NCBI GenBank assembly: GCA_030280995.1
Contig: JASXTE010000005.1
Coordinates: 15,664,501 to 15,728,500, forward strand
DNA length: 64,000 nucleotides
DNA from: Hemileia vastatrix
Lineage: Eukaryota; Basidiomycota; Pucciniomycetes; Pucciniales; Zaghouaniaceae
Direction of reading: 5' to 3'
Part shown: piece by piece, positions 52,731-64,000 of the stretch
Layout: every line of letters begins with the position of its first letter
Position numbering within the stretch: the stretch's first letter is position 1
The notes under the pieces: generated by a model
What the model was told of the DNA's origin: nothing
Database searches by the model: none
The model's input: only the letters and a program-made list of their open reading frames with translations
Translations under genes and position numbers: made by a program

Positions 52731-55700
52731 GAATCTCACCAGGAAATATTAATTGGGGAAGTGGATATTCATTATTTAAATAATATTGATATTGAGAATA
52801 ATGATTTATCTACAGTAGAGGATGCTGAGATCATAAAAAACCTTGAGGACAGCTCCATTATTATTGCCCCTCTCAAGGCACCAGTCTTGAGCAATGGAAA
52901 TAACATTGAGGTTGTCTTAGATTCTGGAGCTGGAGGAAGTGTAGTATCTGAAATAGCACTTACTTAAGTGGACCAAGATTATAAATCAAAACTTACGCCT
53001 ATCAATTCTGAGAATTGGAGAGGTTATGGCTCTGTTTTGTCCCCCATAGGTAAATACTAAGCCACAGTATTTTTCAAATATAACCATGGGTTTGTAAGAG
53101 CTATATGTGATTTTGTTGTCATGAAAAATGATAACTTAAGCAATTTTTTCATTGTAGTAAATGATATCTAAACCAAGTATGGCATAAAATTGGATCCCTC
53201 AAACCAATGATTCACAATGGGGATGAATGGGAAGAGAAAATTTAAGATTTCCTCCCCCAAAAAATTATTAACACCAAGATTGAACACATGTAATTCTGAA
53301 TTTCAATATAGAGGAAGATCTACAAAAGAAATGCCTGCCCTTGTTTCTGAAATTAACAATTCTTCTTTTGGAAAACAACTTTCTGGTGAGTATAAAGATT
53401 CCATTATTAAATTGATCAAATCTTTTCCTATGGCCTTTTTTCATGGGTCACATGAATTAGGATTGGTAAAAGAATAAATAAAGCTTTCATTATCTTTCCC
53501 ATTAACTGAAATATGACATAGTTTAAAGAAGAAGCCTTATGCTGCTTCTCCCACAAAGAGAAAAGATATTGAAGACAATATCTCTACCCTTTTAAAAATG
53601 AATATTATTGAAAAGGTAGTTGAAACACCTAAAACTTTTGTCATCTCACCTGTCCTAATTTCTTATGAGAAAGATAAAGCCAGGCTATGTGGTGATTATA
53701 GAGCATTAACCACTTATACTGTTGATGTTATCTATCTTTTACCCAGAATTAGCTCTATACATGCTACCCTACAAGGTGCTAAATATATCAGCTGTTTGGA
53801 TGGTAACAAGGGATATCATCAGGTACCTGTTAATGAGAATTCTCAAAATTTTCTGATGATTTCTACTCATATGGGTATTTATAAGTGTGTTAGGATGCCA
53901 TTTGGCCCTAAAAATTTACCTTCAGTTTTTCAAAAATTTATGGATAACACATCCCATCAATAAATAATTAAAGAATGGCTGATGATTTATGTTGATGATA
54001 TCATTATATTCTCTAAAACTTTTGGGGACCATCTTAGCCACCTGTGTGAATTTTTCCATCAGATGGATAAGATAAATATGACACTTGCTTTGAAGAAATG
54101 GAAATTTGGTTTACATTCCTTAAAAGTGCTTGGTCATGTTGTCTCAGGTTTACAGATATGTGTTGACCAAAACAATGTGGCAGCCATACAACATGTGAAG
54201 GCTCCTACTACAGTTAGAGAGCTCAAGAGTTTTTTGGGAATGTGTGGATACTATAGAAAGTATATTAAAAATTACCAAGTCATAGCATTACCTCTTACCC
54301 AATTGACTAGGAAAGATGTTTCTTTTGTCTGGAATAGTGAAAGACAAAAGGTTTTTAACACTATGAAACATTGTTTGATGTCAGCACCAATTTTTACTTT
54401 ACCTGACTTTAATAAACCATTTGTTTTATACACTTATGCCATTTTCATTGGTCTTGGTGCTGCCTTTCATCAGAAAAAAGTGATGAATGATAAAGTATTA
54501 GAAGTAATAATTTGTTATATTTCAAGGACCTTGAGAAATAGTGAATTGAAATATGGTGCCACTCATCTTGAATGTTTAGCCGTAGTTTGGGCTCTAGAAA
54601 AGCTACATTATTATCTAGATGACCAGAAATTTGAACATGTCACTGACTTCAGTGCATTTAAATCCCTCTTAAACTTGAAAACACCTAAAAGACATATGTT
54701 CAGATGGCAGCTGGCTGTTCAAGAATACAGAGGGAGAATGACAATAATTCATAGGGCTGGTATTGTTCACTCAAATATGAATATTTTTTCAAGGTTACCT
54801 TTTCCAAATGATGACTTAAATCCTGCATATGATCCTGAGGATGTCATCATTCATATTCATGGAATATATGTTGTTGATATTGAGGAAGAGCTATTACAGC
54901 TTATTCTGGATTCATATGATAAGCACACTGACTTAAAAAAGTTATTTACCATTTTAAATGATCCAAAGAAAGATACAATACAAGAATCAATTAAAACCCT
55001 TCCACCAAGCTACCAGAAGCCTTTGTAAAAAGGAAAATTTTTAATTGATGAAGGATATCTATTTTATAGAAGAAAGTTGAGTAATTTTATTTTTATTCCT
55101 CCTTCTATGAAAGAGATCATCTTGAAAATTTGTCATGATGACGTATTTGCTGTACATTTTGATCTTGAAAAAACAATGATCAGAATGAAAAACACTTCTT
55201 GGTGGGTTAATATGTCTGAAGACACCAAACTATATGTTGAATCCTGTGATTCTTGCCAATATCAAAAAGATTGACTGGTAAAAGAGCAGGATTAATGCAA
55301 CATATTGAGCCTCCTGATGCTCCATGGCAGATAATATACATAGACTTTGTAACAGGATTACCCATTGCTGGGAAACAGTTATAACTCTTGTTGGGTTATT
55401 GTGGACAGATTCACAAAAATGTGTAAATTTATCCCTACTCACAAGGATGTTTTCACTAAAGTATTAGCCTTCTTGTGGTGGTCTCATATGTTTAATACTG
55501 CTGTTTATTCCAAATCCATAATCTCTGATAGAGACCCTAAATTTACTTCTGAATTTTGGATGTCTCTGATGGATTTTTTTGGCTGTGATCTGAAAATTTC
55601 TACTGCCCATCAACCCCAAACTGATGGATTAGCTGAATGAATGATTCAGACTTTGAAGGACATGATAAGAAGGTATTGTGCCTTTGGCCTTGAGTACAAA

Positions 55701-56426
55701 GACAATTACAGTCTTACTCATGATTGGGTTACCCTTCATCCTGGTTTAGGATTTGCTTATAATAGAACTGTTAATTCTGTTAGTCAGAAAAAGCCTTTTG
55801 AGCTCAGGTTTGGATATGTTCTAAATACTCCTGCCCAAGTTTTCAATAATAAAATACCTAAATTGGATTTAAATCCTGGTGTAAAATCTTTTCTTCAAAT
55901 GCAAAAACTTTGCAGAAGTCATTCTCAAAAATGTATTGAAAACTCCTTTGAATATGAGAAGAAGAGATGAGACAAATCCCATAAAGAATACAATTTCAAA
56001 AAGGGTAATGAAGTACTGATTTCTACAGTTCACTTCAATTTACAAGGCAATAACAAATTGAAAGACCCATTTGTAGGCCCATTTGTTGTCAGAAGAATGG
56101 TTGGTGATAATGCAGTTGAAGTTATCTTGTATTCTCCATATGACAGAAAACATCCTGTTTTTCCAATATCTCTTCTGAAACCTTACACATCCAATAGTGT
56201 TTTATTTCACAAAAGGAGGGGAAGACCAAAAAAGACCCCTAATGAAATCACTGAGACAGCAGAAATTGATAAGATTCTAAATGACAGATTAGTTACTGCT
56301 GAAAAAGGTACTGAATACTTATTGAGATTTAAGAATTGATCTTCTGAATATGATTCTTGAATACCTGGGAAAAAGATATTTAATCTTCCTACTCTGATAA
56401 AGAGAAATAAAAAGAAAAAATCATAG
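52731..56426 (+). pseudogene. Element E Pol
   Basis: Follows C closely: protease VVLDSGAGGSVVS (52911-52950), RT with RLCGDYRAL and catalytic YVDD in MIYVDDIIIF, RNase H (here LYTYAIFIGLG, so the first Asp reads Tyr), integrase with DRDPKFTSEFW and HQPQTDGLAE followed by a TGA, and the chromodomain-like tail. At least ten stops are scattered over 3.7 kb. Ends at TAG 56424-56426. Confidence 0.85.
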
Positions 56427-56458
56427 CATTTTTTTATTGTTTTTTTAGAGTGAGGGAG

Positions 56459-57281
56459 TGTCAGCCAGGCTGCTAGACTTAATTAGTAAAACAATTAATT
56501 ATTTACTGGGATGAAGCCATGCCTATTTATTTTTATTTTTATTTCTTACATATTATTAATTATAATATTTTTACTTTAAATTTACTTGTAATAAATTAAC
56601 TAGTTACAGAAAGGTAAGGTTAGTAAATAATAAAAATTAATATTAATTGTCCCTTATATTTTTATTTCCTAACACCATGCTCAATGAAAGGTTAAGAGAA
56701 ATAAAAATTAATATTGAAATAAAAATAAAAATTTAATATTGAAATAAGATTTAATATTAAAATAAAAATAAATATATACAAGAAATTCAAATTGCTTATG
56801 TGAAATTGAAACTTACGGTGATTTTTAAATAAACCACTTTATTTCTGACATATACAGTAAATGCACATTTTTAACACTTCTTTTTAGAACAACCTTATTA
56901 TTTGAAAATATTTTTCTGGAATATTCCTTTTCTTCTCTCATACTCTTGTATATAGGATTTTGACTCTGAGCTTGGTCTCTCTTTTGCCTTTATAAGGCCT
57001 CCCCTTTCTGGTTGTTTTGATCATTCATTACTTACTTATTTTATTAAAAACATTACTACACTTAAATAATTATTACTATTATATATTGTTTTTAGTATTT
57101 GCTAACATGTAATTCTAAATCATTAATTATAATAATATTTGTAAATTTTATACCTCTTTAAATTGAGTAAAACAAATAAAATATAAATTATATGTACCTT
57201 TGACTTTGAAACCCTATAAACCCCCTTTCACCGCCGTTGGACCTCCGTTAAAATCTTCTAGACCATCAGGACCCTTCGACA
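56459..57281 (+). repeat. 3' LTR of element E (823 bp)
   Basis: Starts TGTCAGCCAGGC after the tract AGAGTGAGGGAG and ends CCCTTCGACA. Clearly related to the LTR of C but diverged; the last part matches 1-151. Confidence 0.88.
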
Positions 57282-57530
57282 AAACATCTCCTTGATGACC
57301 ACTGGAAGATGTCTAGAATAATCAAGCACACCTTTCAACACTCTATCACCGCTTCTTCTACTTCTTCCCAAAAATTACCTTCTAATCCGGTTACTGACCA
57401 TTACAATCCATATACTCTTTCCAGTCGCCTACACCACAAAGAACACAGTTCTTCCTCCAATCCTAACTAAATGCAAAAACCTCAACACAATCCGGATCAA
57501 CTGCCGGAGGCTTCTTCTTCCTGTCATTAA
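57282..57530 (+). pseudogene. C-terminal part of antisense gene 2 in element G
   Basis: Plus-strand frame matches the last exon of the F gene: HWKMSRIIKHT, DHYNPY, LSSR, KEHS and PEASSS in order, about 70% alike by eye, with one in-frame TAA. Truncated at its start by element E. Confidence 0.7.
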
Positions 57531-57670
57531 TATAGAATAATAAAAAAGAAACATTTAATTCACTATATAGAGAGAACAATAATAATTAGTAGATATATAT
57601 ATACATATAATTTGTATATTTTTTTTTTTTTTTTTATTTTTTTTATTTTTTTTATTTTTATTTTTATTTT

Positions 57671-58160
57671 ATTTTTATTTTTATTTTTATTTTTATTTTT
57701 ATTTTTATTTTTATTTTTATTTTTATTTTTATTTTTATTTTTATTTTTATTTTTATTTTTATTTTTATTTTTATTTTTATTTTTATTTTTATTTTTATTT
57801 TTATTTTTATTTTTATTTTTATTTTTATTTTTATTTTTATTTTTATTTTTATTTTTATTTTTATTTTTATTTTTATTTTTATTTTTATTTTTATTTTTAT
57901 TTTTATTTTTATTTTTATTTTTATTTTTATTTTTATTTTTATTTTTATTTTTATTTTTATTTTTATTTTTATTTTTATTTTTATTTTTATTTTTATTTTT
58001 ATTTTTATTTTTATTTTTATTTTTATTTTTATTTTTATTTTTATTTTTATTTTTATTTTTATTTTTATTTTTATTTTTATTTTTATTTTTATTTTTATTT
58101 TTATTTTTATTTTTATTTTTATTTTTATTTTTATTTTTATTTTTATTTTTATTTTTATTT
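57671..58160. repeat. (TTTTTA)n microsatellite, about 80 units
   Basis: About 490 bases of uninterrupted hexanucleotide, with impure poly-T flanks from 57620 to 58228. The 207-codon Phe-Leu ORF is only this repeat translated. Confidence 0.95.
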
Positions 58161-58232
58161 TTTATTTTTATGTTTATTTTTATTTTTATTTATATTTATA
58201 TTTTTATTTTTTATTTTATTTTATTTTTATAC

Positions 58233-59744
58233 TGAAACTATTTTTCAAGCTAAGATCAAGTACAAGGACGTGAAATAGCTTGAAAAGTCTTTGTCTAGAA
58301 GATTTAAATGGTCCTATATGAATACTGTAGTATAAATCCAACAAATAATAAAATATAATTCAGAATAAAGGTCTCAGTAATATAATTCTCACTATTTTTA
58401 TATGTGGCTTACAATCTTTTTAGTTGGTAGAAAAATAGATTATAATAATTTATATACTACTCAAAAGTCTTATAAAAGTACTACTTGAAGTGTATTGTAA
58501 TTGATTTGGTTATATGGTGTAAATTGTAATGATAAAGAATGTAGAAACAAGACCCAAAAACCTCCTCCTTTTATACATACTGAGTTCCCCAATAAATCCA
58601 TTGATATACCATCCAATACACAGTTAAAGACGCCTCAAATCCACTAATAGACCTGCCAATCAACATCCTTATTGATCCATGACATAATTAGACAAGTAAC
58701 AACCGCCAAAATCCTGTAATAATAGGGGAAATCCATCAAAATAAAAGGAAAAGACAAAAAGAGAGTATATGCGTAAAAAATAATAATATAAAAGACTAAA
58801 AGGAGACTTTTAAGGTTAATAATAGCTTAAGAATAAGGGGGATTTACTGTAGAAATGGAGGGGCTAATCCTGACATTATACTACGTGAAATTCCCATCCA
58901 AAAATAACCAAAATTGACTGAGAAACCACCAAAAAAACTTAAAACAGAGCGTGAGATGTGGGGTAACTACATGCAGTCCTTGGCAGGCGCTTGAACGGGT
59001 AAATCCTTGACTAAAATTAGGCGAATTTTAAGCGTGGTGATGAAATAAGATGCCAAGAATGATTTTATTAATGAAATTAGTGCATATAAACAAGGTCAAT
59101 GCACTATTAATTAAGCTAGGACACTAAATAAGCGCCTGTTGCCTATTTTAGTGTATTTCCCCACAGTGGGCGTAGAATGTGGGGTAATTATAGTGTGAAA
59201 AAGCTAACTTTGCTAAAAATGAAGCTATTCACATGGGAAAAATGCAGGCAGTATGTGGCCAGTACACAGAAGCCATTTCTGGCATACAAAACACCAAATT
59301 TGAAAAGTGTTATTTTTATGAATTTAAGTAGCCAAATCAATAGTCCTAAATGAGCTCAATTGATCTGTCAAAGCACATTTTTGATATTCTCAATTTTATA
59401 GCGCATATAGTCAACTTTTAAGTGAAATAAAGCACATTTCTTGTTTTTTTCTTAAAACAATGAATATAACAGCTTTAAGTGTACTTAAAAATTATGTAGC
59501 CTTACACTTAAGGTTCTTAAGATTACCTTAACATATTCCAACTTAATATTAAGTACATAAGACCTTTAAAAGGTGGATATATGCGTGTATATAAGGTGTT
59601 ATAATGGCATTTTTTGTGTATTATCATAATTTTACTTATGTATACTGTTTGTGTACTCTCATTTATTGTTCCCATGTATAGTTCATGTGTTTAACATACC
59701 TTATAAGCACTTTTTACTCAGTCCTGGGGATATAAAGGCTGACA
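58233..59744 (-). repeat. LTR-like block within element G, boundaries uncertain
   Basis: The right end CTCAGTCCTGGGGAT...GGCTGACA resembles the right end of the D LTR (CTCAGTCCTGTGGAT...GGCTTACA). On the minus strand TATAAAAGGAGG near 58565-58580 could be an LTR TATA box. No gene is present. The left limit is a guess, and the flanks do not give a clean 5-bp duplication. Confidence 0.4.
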
Positions 59745-59865
59745 CTATCAACATACTAAAAAAAACTTGAAAATAATTAAACAAAATTACCCAAAAAATA
59801 TGAGAGCTGAGAAATTAAAATGAAATGAATAATAACAATATGAGATAAATATTCATTACAAATAG

Positions 59866-60145
59866 TATCCCCCAGCCACTTGATGAGCTGATCCTCTGAT
59901 ACCATACCCACATCCAAGTGCACCTTGATGTGGATACACCTTTAAATAATTTTTAAATTAATTGAGATAAAAAAAAATTAAGAAAAATAATACCAAAAAA
60001 GAAAAGATGAAATAAATAGAAATCAAAGAAAATAATAAAAAAATGAGATGGAGATATAAAAGAAAATAGTATTGCCTGTCCAATTGATGAGCCTTTCCTC
60101 ACCAATGCTTGTCCACATCCAGGTGACCCTGATTTGGTGACACCA
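59866..60145. repeat. Structured module C in element G
   Basis: Two blocks aligning with 34377-34650 of F, keeping CCACATC...GATGTGG in the first and CCAATTGATGAGCC in the second. Confidence 0.6.
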
Positions 60146-60416
60146 TATAATATAATTTTGATTTTTCCCTCTTTATATCCTAATAACCCCCATAAAAAAA
60201 TAAATGAAAAAAGAGAAAAAAAATAATATAAAACTTCTATCTAAACAAAAAGACACAAAAAGAAAAAAGGAAATAATTCTGGCTCCATAGAAAGTCCAGT
60301 TCAAGGAAATAATCACTTGGTGGGCTCCCTCCAATAAGTAAAGATGATGGGAGACCACCAGTGATCCTCCACTAATCCAAATAGACCAAAGAAGCCATTC
60401 TTAAGCCAGTAAGCCA

Positions 60417-60805
60417 GTTTAAAGTCAAAGTGGACTTAAAGCCTGAATAACAAACACCAGAACTAGGATTCAACTAGGACAAACAAAATACTTGAAACAG
60501 ACATTATGGGGTAACTGTTCTACAGAGCATCCAGCTCATCAGTTACCCCCACACTTGCCAAAAGAAAATCTAGAAGCCCCTCCTGTGTAACCTCTAACAA
60601 AAACACAACATCCAAAACAATATACCAAAACCAATAAAATTTAAGAGTCCAGAACTTGAAGACCAAAAGAATTTCCAGTTTGAAGTCATAGAGGACTAAA
60701 ATCTGTGAAAAGAAACCAATACTAGGGTTCAACCAAATTATGAGAAGGGGTTGGAAACGTAAAATATGGTGTAACTGTTCTACAGATCATCCAGCTCATC
60801 AGTTA
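60417..60805. repeat. Hairpin modules A and B in element G
   Basis: Module A at 60417 and 60678; module B stem GGGGTAACTG (60508-60517) with CAGTTACCCC (60540-60549), and a one-mismatch copy starting near 60768. Confidence 0.65.
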
Positions 60806-60913
60806 CCCCCACATGTTCCAAAATAAAATCTAGAAGCCCCACCCATGGGTACCTTCTAACAACAAAAAAAGTTTCCAACAAAACAGATGCACAGCATCAC
60901 CGAAATCCAAAAT

Positions 60914-63900
60914 TTAAAGAATGGTCCATAGTTTATCCTCATTGCAGAGACAATATTCTTCACTTCTAGTGCCTCTTGGGTAAAATCTCTTCACCTGATC
61001 AGCAGCCACTCTCTTCTTTAAGACTCCACCATACAACTCCTCCAAACCACAAGAACCTTCAGACACCTGAGATCTGACTCTGTAAGGACCATTCCATCTT
61101 TCAGAAAACATCTTTCCCCACTGACTCTCCAAGCTTCTATTATACACCAAAACCAAACAAACAGGTTTCAAGGGATCTCTGAGTCTATGAGCCAACTTAT
61201 TGTCCCAGTATTTGACTGATTGATTCCTTATCTTGATCATCCTAGAGTATTCCTTCTCTTGACATTCCTCTCTACATTGAAACTGTTGCATCCTGGCACA
61301 GAGAAAATCATCTGTTGAGCATAAATCATCCCAATAAATTCCAAGATAAGAGACAGCTTCCGAATCCACTGGTAGAACAGCTTTCTGCCCAAAAATTAAT
61401 TCATAAGTGGAACATCCAGCTGTCCTTTTCACAATGTTGCTATCAGCAAATAAAACCAAGGGTAAATAATGCCTCCACTTCTAAGTGCTATCTCCACACA
61501 TCTTCACCAAAGAATTCTTGATAACTTAATGACCTCTTTCAACCATGCCTTCAGCTTCAGGATTCTAAGTTGTAGCCACCATGAATTTAGAACCAATACT
61601 TGCCACAGCTTCTTTGAATTCAGCTCCAGACTCTGGCCCACCATCAACAGTCACCAACTTCATCAACCCATACCTAAACACCCATTCCTTCTTCAAAAAC
61701 TCTGCCACATTTTTGGCAGTTAAATTAACCAGAGGCACTGCCTCAACCCATCCAGACAAATCATCCCTGGCAACAATCAAGTATTTATACCTGCTCTCTT
61801 TAATATGGACAGCATCCAAACTGACTCTTCCAAAGAACGTTGATTCACCAGTAGCACAGCCAACCTCTTTAGGTTAGAAGTGACTTTTGTTTTGACATTC
61901 TTCACAAATTGAACCCAACCCTGAACAGAAAACTTCATATCTGGCCACCAAAATCTGTATGATACTCTTTTATAAGTCTCCCCAAAGCCTCTATGACCAA
62001 TTTTTTTATGCAAAGACTTCAACACCAGCTCTTGAACCTTCTTCTGAGTCACCACTACTTGAGGATATGGATGTCTCCTCCTTATCAACCTCCTTCCTGA
62101 CACATAGAATCCAGGACTCTTCTTCTTGATTGCCACCCAAGTATCATTATCACAAAAATCTGACCTCTCCAAGGTTAACAGATATTCAACCATAATAAAA
62201 TAAAACCCAGTATGACCCCAGGTCTCATCTTCAAATTCCAAAAAAACAACATCCAAAGGTACAACCCTGTCATCAAAATCACCAGTGTACACATGAGCCA
62301 CACAACCAGCCCATCCAGGACACCAATCCCTAAACTTTGGTACATCCTTTTTCTTCCACTGAATCTTTAGAGAATTTATTTCACCAACAAAAACACCATT
62401 ATCTAATTTTGAACCATCCCAAAGAACAGCCCCATCTTCATCAACAAAAAAATTCTGATCACCAGAATCAAGATCAAAACCAGCTAGTTTAACCTCTTGG
62501 GTTAGGAGAGAACAATCTTCCAGTTTAGTCTCATGGGGGAGGTAAAAAAAATCTTCAGCACCCTTTGTGCTGGCCCTAAAAACAGGGACATTTTCAATAA
62601 TTCTTTAGAGTCAGAATCTTCATCTTTGGGAAGTCTTCTTGATAATCCATCTGGCATCATAAAAGTTTTCCCATTTTTGTGTACCAGGTCAAAAGAGAAA
62701 TGCTGAGTAAATGCTACCCACCTAGTCATTGGAGCATTTGGAAGACTAGGTGTATTGATCATTTGAACCAGAGATTTTGCATCCACCTGCAGCTCAAAAT
62801 TCTACCCCCACAAAACAGTTTGCAGCTTCTTCAAAAATTTTGCTACACCACACAATTCCAACTTAGGTTGAGAGTATCTAGATTCAACCTCATTAAATAC
62901 CACAGACTTGTACCTTACTGGCCTGACCCTCCCAGTATTATTTTCCTGACACAGCACAGCACCAGCAGCAATATAACTTGAGTCCACAGCCAAATATATT
63001 TTTCCAGCTCCCACTCTATAATCCAACTTATGAAGAATAATATCTTCACCTACCACCTTCTTCAACTTCTGAAAAGCCTCTTCACACTCTTCAGAACATT
63101 CCAACTCTGCATCTTTCCTGGCAAACCTCCTTAAAGGTGAAGCCAACAAAGAAAAAGCTTTAACAAAAATTCTGAAGTACAAAAAAACCCCAAAAAATCC
63201 CCTGACTTCAGTAGTATTTTTAGGCCTTGGAAATGACTGAATTTTATTGACTTTCTTCTTTGCCATAATCCTTCCCTCCTTACATAATAAATGACCCAGA
63301 ATTTCCAGAGCAGGAACACAAAAACAAAACTTTGACCCAGAAATGGTCAAACCAGCCTCTTCAATCCTAAACAATACTCTCTCTAGAGTAATTGCATATT
63401 CATAAACCAATCTCCTTATACCTGGGTTCTCCTTCAGCACCGCATTTCCATAATCAGTAGAGAGTACTTTTATTCCACCATCATCAATAAAAATACCAGC
63501 ATGAGCAGGGAACTCATCCTGTAAAATACAAGCCATTTGTGCTTTATATACTGCTACTGAATTAGTTGCTCCTTGAGGCAACCTAGTGAGTGAAATCCTC
63601 CCAGAGGAGTCTCAAATTTATAAGTGGCCTTGAATCAGTCTGAAGTTCACTTTCATAATAACCACCCATAATATCTCCCAAACCATAACAGACCCTTCCA
63701 GAAAAAGCTTCCAAAACTTCCTCTGCACTTGGCGCATCCCTGCATCCTTGATTGTGACTCTATTCAAGGCTCTAAGATCATGCACAACTCTCATCTTCCC
63801 ATTCTTCTTCTTTACAAAGAAAACCAGACTTGAGTAACTAGATTTTGATTGTTCGTATAAACCAGTCCTGACAATTTCCCTAACAATCTCTACAAAATCA

Positions 63901-64000
63901 TCCCTAATAGCAGCTGGAAATGGAATGGGTTTAATTTGCCAAGGTTCATGACAAACCACAGGAATCAAGTAAGGTTCCCCCTAAGAGTGTTTCAACACAC
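60914..64000 (-). pseudogene. Element G Pol
   Basis: Aligns throughout with F Pol in several frames. RT has MPQGATNSVAVYKAQMACILQ and IFIDDGGI; RNase H has LAVDSSYIAAGAVL and DAKSLVQMI; the integrase has TVDGGPESGAEF and FGQKAVLPVDSEAVSYLG. Stops and frameshifts near 61460-61565, 62300-62500, 62790 and 63590-63620. The N-terminus is outside the window. Confidence 0.85.

Larger units (their letters stand above)
47058..57281 (+). mobile_element. Ty3/gypsy element E, old C-like copy
   Basis: Plus-strand copy closely related to C through gag and pol, with many stops, a 2.8-kb insertion (49953-52729) and a 3' LTR of 823 bp. The 5' LTR and start of the leader are gone; the leader begins in the middle of a hairpin repeat next to the LTR of D. 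The 3' flank (57282) is inside antisense gene 2 of element G, so E inserted into G. Confidence 0.88.
57282..64000 (-). mobile_element. Ty3/gypsy element G, F-related, decayed, runs off the window
   Basis: Minus-strand relative of F: end of antisense gene 2 (57282-57530), structured modules (59866-60145, 60417-60800) and Pol (60914-64000). Interrupted at its left by E, and internally by the microsatellite and by LTR-like sequence. The 5' part lies beyond the window. Confidence 0.85.

Noticed and set aside
57612..58235. 207-codon Phe-Leu repeat ORF, resembling a membrane protein
   Set aside because: It is only the translation of a (TTTTTA)n microsatellite.

Overview
The window looks like a repeat-rich, AT-rich fungal genome, most likely a basidiomycete and probably a rust fungus (Pucciniales). 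That placement is inference from protein families recognised by eye: a Tet-like 2OG-Fe(II) oxygenase, a SANT/Myb-like coiled-coil protein of a rust-expanded type, Ty1/copia and Ty3/gypsy polyproteins of the kinds common in rusts, and short spliceosomal introns of about 50-75 nt. No bacterial operons, rRNA or intact tRNA genes were seen. Nearly everything is transposable element, much of it nested.

Layout. 1-151 is the tail of an LTR cut by the window edge. 420-5867 is copia element A (minus strand, TSD GGGAC). 6524-11793 is copia element B (plus strand, TSD GAAAT). Between and after these lies a gene-poor host-like stretch (152-419, 5873-6518, 11799-15094). It holds a fold-back MITE (12019-12192), one candidate small secreted protein gene (12854-13228) and several minisatellites. 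15095-23942 is a young Ty3/gypsy chromovirus, element C (plus strand, 825-bp LTRs nearly identical, TSD TCCTC). C sits inside the 5' coding part of a SANT-like gene that resumes at 23943 and ends at 25097. 25100-30163 holds a possible solo LTR, local repeats, a degenerate Tet-like oxygenase fragment (minus) and a broken PIF/Harbinger transposase with an intron (minus).

30164-42796 is a 12.6-kb Ty3/gypsy element F (minus strand, LTRs of about 1.08 kb). It has Gag-Pro and Pol in different frames, joined by what looks like a textbook -1 frameshift signal. Its 3' part carries two antisense (plus-strand) Cys-rich genes embedded in arrays of conserved hairpins. 42797-47057 is element D (minus), a relative of C with its own LTR and a large internal deletion. 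47058-57281 is element E (plus), an old C-like copy, interrupted at 49953-52729 by a 2.8-kb AT-rich non-coding insertion with GC-rich palindromic ends. 57282-64000 is element G (minus), a decayed relative of F, itself interrupted by a hexanucleotide microsatellite and LTR-like sequence.

How things work together. A and B each carry Gag, protease, integrase, RT and RNase H in copia order and appear to prime from the middle of initiator Met-tRNA. C, D and E share a gag leader with two conserved candidate introns; splicing would change frame and give a short coiled-coil protein from the Gag start codon. F combines a frameshifted Gag-Pol with antisense Cys-rich genes. In A, B, C and F reading frames are broken by stop codons, many explained by C-to-T change. 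C and F are the most intact: one in-frame TAG in C, and two in F.
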